DNA of 54,848 bases, from the NCBI GenBank assembly GCA_020881915.1, contig JAJFPB010000015.1, positions 1 to 54,848 on the forward strand, read 5' to 3'. Each line of letters opens with the position of its first letter. Position 1 is the stretch's first letter. The notes under the pieces are model-generated. The model was given only the letters and a program-made list of their open reading frames with translations, ran no database searches and was not told the DNA's origin. The position numbers were made by a program, and so were the translations under genes. This DNA comes from Paramyrothecium sp. XJ0827. Its lineage: Eukaryota; Ascomycota; Sordariomycetes; Hypocreales; Stachybotryaceae. This document shows, piece by piece, positions 47,697-54,848 of this stretch.

Positions 47697-49363
47697 ATGT
47701 TAATATCTTCTATATTATCTGTATTATTATCTAATGCCGTCACTAAAGACGTGATATAGCAATTTTATATAATAGAATTGCTATAATAATTTTAATGTAT
47801 TGTATTTTAAATGATATATCCTCTTTAACTGTAGTAACTAAAGGTATTGGACTACATGGAGGTTTATTATTAATTACTAATATAACACAAATATTTCATA
47901 TATTTGTCTTTATAGTAAGTGCATTAATATTAACATTGACTAGTTTTTATCCTAGAAAAATATGAACAACAGAATATTCATCTCTAAAAGATATCTTGTT
48001 AAATAATTTTGTTTATTATAATACAAAAATAATAAATAAAATGGGAGAACATTTAAAAATAATAGAGTATCCTTTAATTATATTATTCATAATAACAGGT
48101 GCAATATTATTAATGTCTACGAATGATTTAGTTTCAATTTTTTTAGCCATAGAGTTACAAAGTTATGGTTTATATATATTAAGTACTATATATAGAAATT
48201 CAGAATTATCAACAACAGGTGGATTAATTTATTTCTTATTAGGTGGATTAAGTTCTTGTTTTATTTTATTAGGTACAGGTTTATTATATGCAAATTCAGG
48301 TAGTACTAATTTAGATAGTTTATATATTATAACTAGTATAAGTGATTTAAATTCTACAGATTTATGATATAAACCTTATTATATAAATTTATCTTTAGTA
48401 TTATTTACAATAGGGTTTTTATTTAAAGTGAGTGCAGCACCATTTCACTTCTGATCTCCTGATGTTTATGATGCTATCCCTACTATAGTTACAACATTTG
48501 TAGCTATAATAGCTAAAATTTCTATATTCATATTATTATTACAATTAGTTTATTACACTAAAAATAACTTTACTAATGGACAAGGTATGAATTGAACATA
48601 TATATTACTAACTAGTTCTTTATTTTCTATGGTTATAGGAACAGTAGTAGGATTAACTCAATTTAGAATAAAAAGATTGTTTGCATATAGTACTATTTCT
48701 CATCTAGGGTTTATACTTTTAGCTTTAGGTATATCTAGTGTAGAATCAACTCAAGCCTTTATATTCTATTTAACACAATATAGTATTAGTAATTTAAATG
48801 CATTTATTATATTAATAGCTATAGGATTTTCTTTATATTGTTATACAAGTGAAAATAAGGAACATGAAGAATTAATGGATAAAACTAATTCACCTATACA
48901 ATTGGTAAATCAATTAAAAGGTTATTATTATATAAATCCTGTATTGGCTTTAAGTTTAGCAATTACAATCTTTTCATTTGTAGGTGTACCACCTTTAGTA
49001 GGTTTTTTTGGAAAACAGATGGTATTAAGTGCAGCTTTAGATAAAGGTCTGATCTTTTTATCTTTAGTAGCAATATTAACTAGTGTTATAGGAGGAATTT
49101 ATTATCTAAGTATAATAAAAGAAATGTTCTTCGATTTACCAGAATATAAAGTAAATACTTTATTAGAAGGAAGAGGTAATGTAATAAATAAAAATAAAAC
49201 TATAGTAAAAACTATAAATTTTGATTACAAAAATATAGCTATATCTAGTCCTATATCTTTTGTAATTTCAGTTATTACATTAATCATCTTATTATTTATT
49301 TTTATAAATAGAGAATGGCTAAGCATGGGTACCATATTGGTACAACTTTTATTTAATAGTTAA
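47697..49363 (+). CDS. nad2: Pass 2 nad2 (one missing A near the 5' end)
   Basis: Equivalent of 16889-18559. One A is missing near 47745; otherwise open, including the region [20 protein letters not shown] that is garbled in pass 1. The consensus of both passes gives 555 residues. The stop overlaps nad3 by one base. Confidence 0.95.
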
Positions 49364-49776
49364 TGAGTAGCGTAACATTACTTTTTGTGTTTGTGTCAGT
49401 TTTAACTTTAGTTTTTTTATTACTTAATTTTATCTTAGCTCCTCATAACCCTTATCAAGAAAAATATAGTATTTTTGAATGTGGTTTTCATAGTTTCTTA
49501 GGTCAAAATAGAACTCAATTTGGTGTAAAATTCTTTATTTTTGCCTTAGTTTATTTACTATTAGACTTAGAAATATTAGTAATCTACCCTTTTGGTCTTA
49601 GCGGTTATGAAAATGGAACCTATGGTTTAATTGTAGTATTATTATTTATAGCAATAATTACAGCAGGATTCGTATTCGAATTAGGAAAAGGGGCTTTAAA
49701 AATAGACAGTAGACAATCTAACACTTATATGTATAAATCTAAAAGATTTATAAATACTTTTATGGAAAATAAATAA
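49363..49776 (+). CDS. nad3: Pass 2 nad3 (intact)
   Basis: Open frame of 137 residues, reference copy for 18559-18977. The segment SGYENGTYGLIVVLLFIA reads through the site of the 5-base insertion in pass 1. Confidence 0.96.
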   Translation: MSSVTLLFVFVSVLTLVFLLLNFILAPHNPYQEKYSIFECGFHSFLGQNRTQFGVKFFIFALVYLLLDLEILVIYPFGLSGYENGTYGLIVVLLFIAIITAGFVFELGKGALKIDSRQSNTYMYKSKRFINTFMENK

Positions 49777-49914
49777 AATATAAATTCAAGTGAAAAATTA
49801 TAATTTCGTGAAGTCAATTCTAAATAGCTTAAATCGTAAGACTAAAGCAAGGGCGTAAGCTCAAAATCTCTGGATTTTTTTATTTTTATATTTATTTAGG
49901 GCAAAGCAATTTAA

Positions 49915-50145
<231 letters not shown>

Positions 50146-50222
50146 ATGGGCAGTGAGTGTACACTCACTTATTAGAAAAATTCTACCGTATAAAGGTTAG
50201 AAATTAATAAAAAAAATTAAAA

Positions 50223-50972
50223 ATGACAAGCATATTTAATATGTTTATATATTTAGATGCACCAGTTGCTTGAGGTTTATATTTTCAAGATAGTGCAACT
50301 CCACAAATGGAAGGATTAGTTGAATTACATGATAATGTAATGTATTATTTAGTATTAATACTATTTGGTGTAGGTTGAGTATTATTTTCTATAATGAGAA
50401 ATTTTGTAGAAAATAAAGCACCTATTTCTCATAAATATTTAAATCATGGTACTCTTATAGAATTAATATGAACTATAACACCTGCTATAATTTTAATACT
50501 TATAGCTTTTCCATCTTTTAAATTATTATATTTAATGGACGAAGTTAATGATCCTTCTATGACAGTTGTAGCAGAAGGTCATCAATGATATTGAAGTTAC
50601 CAATATCCTGATTTTATGAGTTCTGATGATGAATCTATAGAATTTGATTCTTATATTGTACCTGATACAGATTTAGAAGAAGGTGGATTAAGAATGTTAG
50701 AAGTAGATAACAGAGTTATAGTTCCAGAACTTACACATATAAGATTTGTTGTAACATCAGGAGACGTTATACATTCTTTTGCAGTTCCTTCTTTAGGGAT
50801 TAAATGTGACGCATATCCTGGGAGACTGAATCAACTTTCAATCTTTGTTAACAGAGAAGGGACATTTTACGGTCAATGTTCTGAAATTTGCGGGATTCTG
50901 CATAGTTCTATGCCTATCGTTATTGAATCAAAAAACATATCAAGCTTTGTTAACTGACTTTATAATGTTTAA
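50223..50972 (+). CDS. cox2: Pass 2 cox2
   Basis: Equivalent of 19428-20177, open, 249 residues, same protein; confirms the overlap with the next ORF. Confidence 0.96.
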
Positions 50973-51914
50973 TTCTAAAATATATTTAAAAATAACTAAA
51001 GATTTAAACGATTTAAAATGAACTATACTAATAGGATATGATAATTTAAAATGAACTTTATTTAATAAATTTAAGAATTTAAATTTATTATAAAAAAAAA
51101 AGATTTAAGTATTTAAAAAAAACTATAAAAAAAAGATTTAAGTATTTAAAATGAAATATTAAAATTACATTTAGGACTTTAAAATGAAATATTGAAACTA
51201 GATTTAAGTTTTTATATTACAAAATCCTTTTATTATATAATAAATTAAAGATTATACTATATAATAAAAGATTTAATTTATTAATACAGGTACAGTTAAA
51301 TACACGATGGTGAGTTAAAATTATACATATAGATATATTTTTGATTACTACAATATTAATATACTTTATTTTTGTAATTGCACTACCTATGTGGAATGCG
51401 GCTGTACATTTGCCAGTTTTACATATAGGTGACCCTCAAAAAATAGATTATATAGTTACACCTAATTTTGTACCAGGTCCAGATACCGACTTGAGTAATC
51501 CAGCGATTAAAAGAGCGATATCTGAAAATATCCTTGAATATATTAGGGATCCTCGTAGAAGTACGGACAAACTTTTAAAACTAATGGGTACTCAACTTAC
51601 AAATTATCTTAGCGACGATAGATTTAATCGTATGTCTATATATTCAGAACGTTGACTGGGACAAGATCCAAATAATAATAATTTTCTGTATGATCATTAT
51701 TGTCAAGAATTAGCCCATCGTGTTAAAATTTCGGAACATGGTCATCTTTATGATTATATTCCTAATGAAAGAGGTATACCTCGTCTTTATCCTAAAAGTA
51801 CTCCAGGTTATCTTGCAAGAATGGACTTTTATATATTAGATGCTCTAGCTAAAAATCCTATTCTTCCCCCAAGAAGTTAAAATTAAATTGTTTAAATCTT
51901 TAGTACTAATATAG
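50965..51914 (+). CDS. Pass 2 copy of the cox2-overlapping ORF (frameshifts)
   Basis: Equivalent of 20170-21123. One extra A near 51100 and a two-base loss near 51862; the central part (about 51341-51840) is open, including the regions broken in pass 1. One residue differs (Gln instead of Lys before KIDYIV). Confidence 0.62.
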
Positions 51915-51945
51915 ATAATATTATTAATTTATTATCTATATTAGG

Positions 51946-52018
51946 GAGAGTATTAGTTTAAAGGTAAAACTTGATATTACGGCTATCACAATTGTAGTTC
52001 GAATCTACAATACTCTTA
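51946..52018 (+). tRNA. trnR: Pass 2 tRNA-Arg (ACG)
   Basis: Equivalent of 21154-21226; one extra G just upstream. Confidence 0.9.
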
Positions 52019-52232
52019 CCCCGTAAGGGGAAAATACATATAGATATTCTTTGCTTAATAAATTTTATTTATTAAGTTATAATCTAAAGATGATATATAG
52101 TAAAATAAAGATATAGCCTATACTATATATAATTTATAATAAAAATTTATTTATATTTGGTTTATTAAAAATAAACCACATCTAAAAAATAGGCATACCG
52201 AATAATTAGACAGACAATAAAAATAAAAAAAA

Positions 52233-52502
52233 ATGAGTTTAACTTTAATACTTTTTTTAATAGGAATTTTAGGATTCGTATTTAATAGAAAAAATATAAT
52301 ATTAATGCTTATTTCAATCGAAATAATGCTATTATCTATAACATTCTTAATATTGGTAAGTTCTATAAATCTTGACGATATAATAGGACAAACATATGCT
52401 ATATATATTATAGTAGTTGCTGGTGCAGAATCTGCCATCGGTTTAGCTATTTTGGTAGCTTTTTATAGACTAAGAGGAAGTATTGCAATAGAGTACAAAT
52501 AA
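52233..52502 (+). CDS. nad4L: Pass 2 nad4L
   Basis: Equivalent of 21441-21710, open, same protein, one-base overlap with nad5. Confidence 0.96.
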   Translation: MSLTLILFLIGILGFVFNRKNIILMLISIEIMLLSITFLILVSSINLDDIIGQTYAIYIIVVAGAESAIGLAILVAFYRLRGSIAIEYK

Positions 52503-54618
52503 TGTATTTAACTATAATTATATTACCTTTATTAGGGTCTATAGTATCTGGGTTTTTTGGTAGAAAAATCGGAGTAACAGGTAGTCGTATCTTAAGTTGT
52601 TTAACTGTGATGACGACTACAATTTTAGCTATTATTAGCTTTTTTGAAGTAGGATTTAATAATAATCCTGTTTCTATAAATTTATTTAAATGATTAGATA
52701 GTGAATTATTTAATATGGTATGAAATTTTCAATTTGATAGTTTAACAGTATCAATGTTAATACCTGTATTAATAATTAGTTCACTAGTTCATTTATATTC
52801 TATAGGATATATGAGTCATGATCCACACAGTCAAAGATTTTTCAGTTATTTAAGTTTATTTACTTTTATGATGATTATCTTAGTTACAGGAAATAATTAC
52901 TTACTTATGTTCGTAGGTTGAGAAGGTGTGGGGTATGTTCATACCTTTTAGTTAGTTTTTGATTTACTAGAATCGCAGCTAATCAAAGCTCTATGTCTGC
53001 ATTCTTAACAAATAGAGTTGGAGATTGTTTTTAACAATAGGAATGTTTGTTATATTATGATCTTTGGGTAGTTTAGATTATAGCATAGTGTTCTCATTAG
53101 CTCCATATATAAATGAAAATTTAGTAACAATTATTGGTATATGCTTATTAATAGGAGCTATGGCAAAAAGTTCTCAAGTAGGTCTTCATATATGACTACC
53201 TATGGCTATGGAAGGTCCTACTCCTGTATCAGCATTAATTCATGCAGCTACAATGGTTACAGCGGGTGTATATTTATTAATACGTTCATCACCTTTAATT
53301 GAATATAGTTCAACAATTTTATTGATTTGTTTATGATTAGGTGCAATAACTACAGTATTTAGTTCTCTTATAGGTTTATTCCAACAAGATATAAAAAAAA
53401 TTATAGCTTATTCAACTATGAGTCAATTAGGTATGATGGTTATAGCTATCGGTTTATCTTTCATATAATGTAGCACTTTTCCACTTAATAAATCATGCTT
53501 TTTATAAAGGATTATTATTCTTAGGTGCAGGTGCAGTTATACATGCTGTGGCTGATAATCAAGATTTAAGAAAATATGGGGGATTATTTTCATTTTTACC
53601 TTTAACATATACTGTTATATTAATGGCTAGTCTTAGTTTAGCAGCTTTCCCTTTTATGACAGGTTTTTATAGTAAAGATTTTATACTAGAATCTGCTTTT
53701 GGTCAATACCATTTCAGTAGTATTAATGTTTATGTAATCGCAGTAATAGGTGCTATGTTCACTACATTATATTCAGTAAAAGTTATCTATTTAACTTTCT
53801 TAACTAGTCCGAATGGTCCAGTAAATTCATATAAAAATGCGCATGAAGGTGATATCTTTTTAAGTTTACCTTTAGTAATTTTAGCAATATTTTCTGTATA
53901 TTTTGGATTTATAACTAAAGACATTTTCATTGGTTTAGGTTCAGGATTCTTTGCGGATAATAGTATATTTATACATCCTACACGTGAGATATTAATAGAT
54001 ACAGAATTTGCTGTACCTACTTTATTTAAATTACTACCTTTTTTCTTTACAATCTTTTTTTCAGGTATAGCTATAATATATCCAGAATTTATGCCTAATT
54101 CTATTACTAATTTTAAAGTATCTAGATTAGGATATTATATATTTGGTTTCTTTAATCAACGTTTCTTAGTAGAATTCTTTTATAATAAATATATAGTTAA
54201 TACAGTGTTAAATTTAGGAGGTCAAACTACAAAAGTTTTAGATAAGGGTAGTATAGAATGAGTAGGTCCTTATGGTATATATTGAACTTTACTTAAAATA
54301 GGTAAAATTATTACTAGTTTAAGTAAAGGAGTAGTAACAGATTATGCTCTTTATATATTAATAGCAGTATGTTTTTATTTATCTTTATTTACTTTTGTTT
54401 GAACTTTCTTTGATACAATACATTCTATTACTTTATCTTGTGTTACAATTTTCATTTGTATAAGTTATTATTTACAATTAAATGAAAATACAAAGATTAG
54501 TAATAATAACTTAGAATCTGCTATTTTTACTTGAAATAGTACAAAAGAAATATGAGCTACTAAAGTAAAAATTATTAAATTAACTTGAAGATATTTCACG
54601 AGGAAAGAGAATATTTAA
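52502..54618 (+). CDS. nad5: Pass 2 nad5 (shifts in the middle, clean 3' half)
   Basis: Equivalent of 21710-23832. Missing bases near 52932 and 53030 and an extra T near 53461; from 53548 to TAA 54616 the frame is open and shows the C-terminal region that pass 1 garbles, confirming the long tail after YALYIL. Confidence 0.94.
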
Positions 54619-54848
54619 TATCATCATTAGATTTATATTAAATCCTTATTTTATTTTCAGAATACTTAGTCATATATTAGCTGTTTTTATAGGTATAGAT
54701 ATTTTTAATGAAAAATAAGTTTCACAGATACTGAAGGAGATAATGAAAATAACCTTAAAAATAATAAAATAGATAAAGATAAAGGTATAGCAGTAGAAAC
54801 GGAATCGGACTCTACTTCGAATAAAGAAATAGAGAAAGATGAAAATAC
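54611..54848 (+). CDS. Pass 2 start of the acidic ORF after nad5 (window edge)
   Basis: Equivalent of 23825 onward, cut by the right window edge. One A fewer near 54713 places a TAA after the hydrophobic segment, in conflict with pass 1. Confidence 0.4.

Overview
The window is a filamentous-fungus mitochondrial genome read almost twice around. Bases 1-24063 recur at 30793-54848, so one full circle is about 30.79 kb and the window holds 1.78 circles. The two passes differ almost only by small insertions and deletions in A/T homopolymers, which break different genes in each pass. This is what an uncollapsed, unpolished long-read contig of a circular molecule looks like. The sequence is strongly AT-rich, TGA is read as Trp (trnW has anticodon UCA), and every gene is on the + strand.

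The gene order is rnl(rps3)-nad2-nad3-atp9-cox2-nad4L-nad5-cob-cox1-nad1-nad4-atp8-atp6-rns-cox3-nad6, with tRNA clusters beside rns, between nad6 and rnl, and between rnl and nad2. From established knowledge this is the typical order of Hypocreales (Sordariomycetes), including rps3 inside a group I intron of rnl. I infer a hypocrealean fungus and cannot name the species. All 14 usual respiratory and ATP-synthase genes (nad1-6, nad4L, cob, cox1-3, atp6, atp8, atp9), rps3, both rRNAs and 26 tRNA genes covering all amino acids are present. trnG(ucc) occurs at two loci and trnM(cau) at three.

Layout of pass 1: 3' end of nad1 (1-895), accessory ORF flanked by 86-bp direct repeats (1027-1696), nad4, atp8, atp6, rns, trnY-D-S-N, cox3, acidic accessory ORF, trnG, nad6, trnV-I-S-W-P, rnl with the rps3 intron, trnT-E-M-M-L-A-F-G-K-L-Q-H-M with a LAGLIDADG remnant, nad2/nad3, atp9, cox2 overlapping an accessory ORF, trnR, nad4L/nad5, an acidic ORF, cob, trnC, cox1 with one intron, trnR. 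Pass 2 runs from nad1 (30578) to the window end, inside the ORF after nad5. cob, trnC, cox1 and trnR(ucu) appear only once.

The core genes are conventional: complexes I, III, IV and V plus the translation RNAs. The unusual part is a set of reading frames I do not recognise. They are one between nad1 and nad4, one directly after cox3, one overlapping the end of cox2, one overlapping the end of nad5, and a ~1.1-kb in-frame extension of the cox1 intron ORF. Each puts a hydrophobic or basic N-terminal part before a long hydrophilic, coiled-coil-like or Lys/Glu-rich part, and most use TGA as Trp. They may form a lineage-specific family of mitochondrially encoded membrane-anchored proteins; this is inference and their function is unknown. 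The cox1 intron LAGLIDADG protein has Lys and Gln where the catalytic acidic residues normally sit, suggesting it no longer cleaves DNA.
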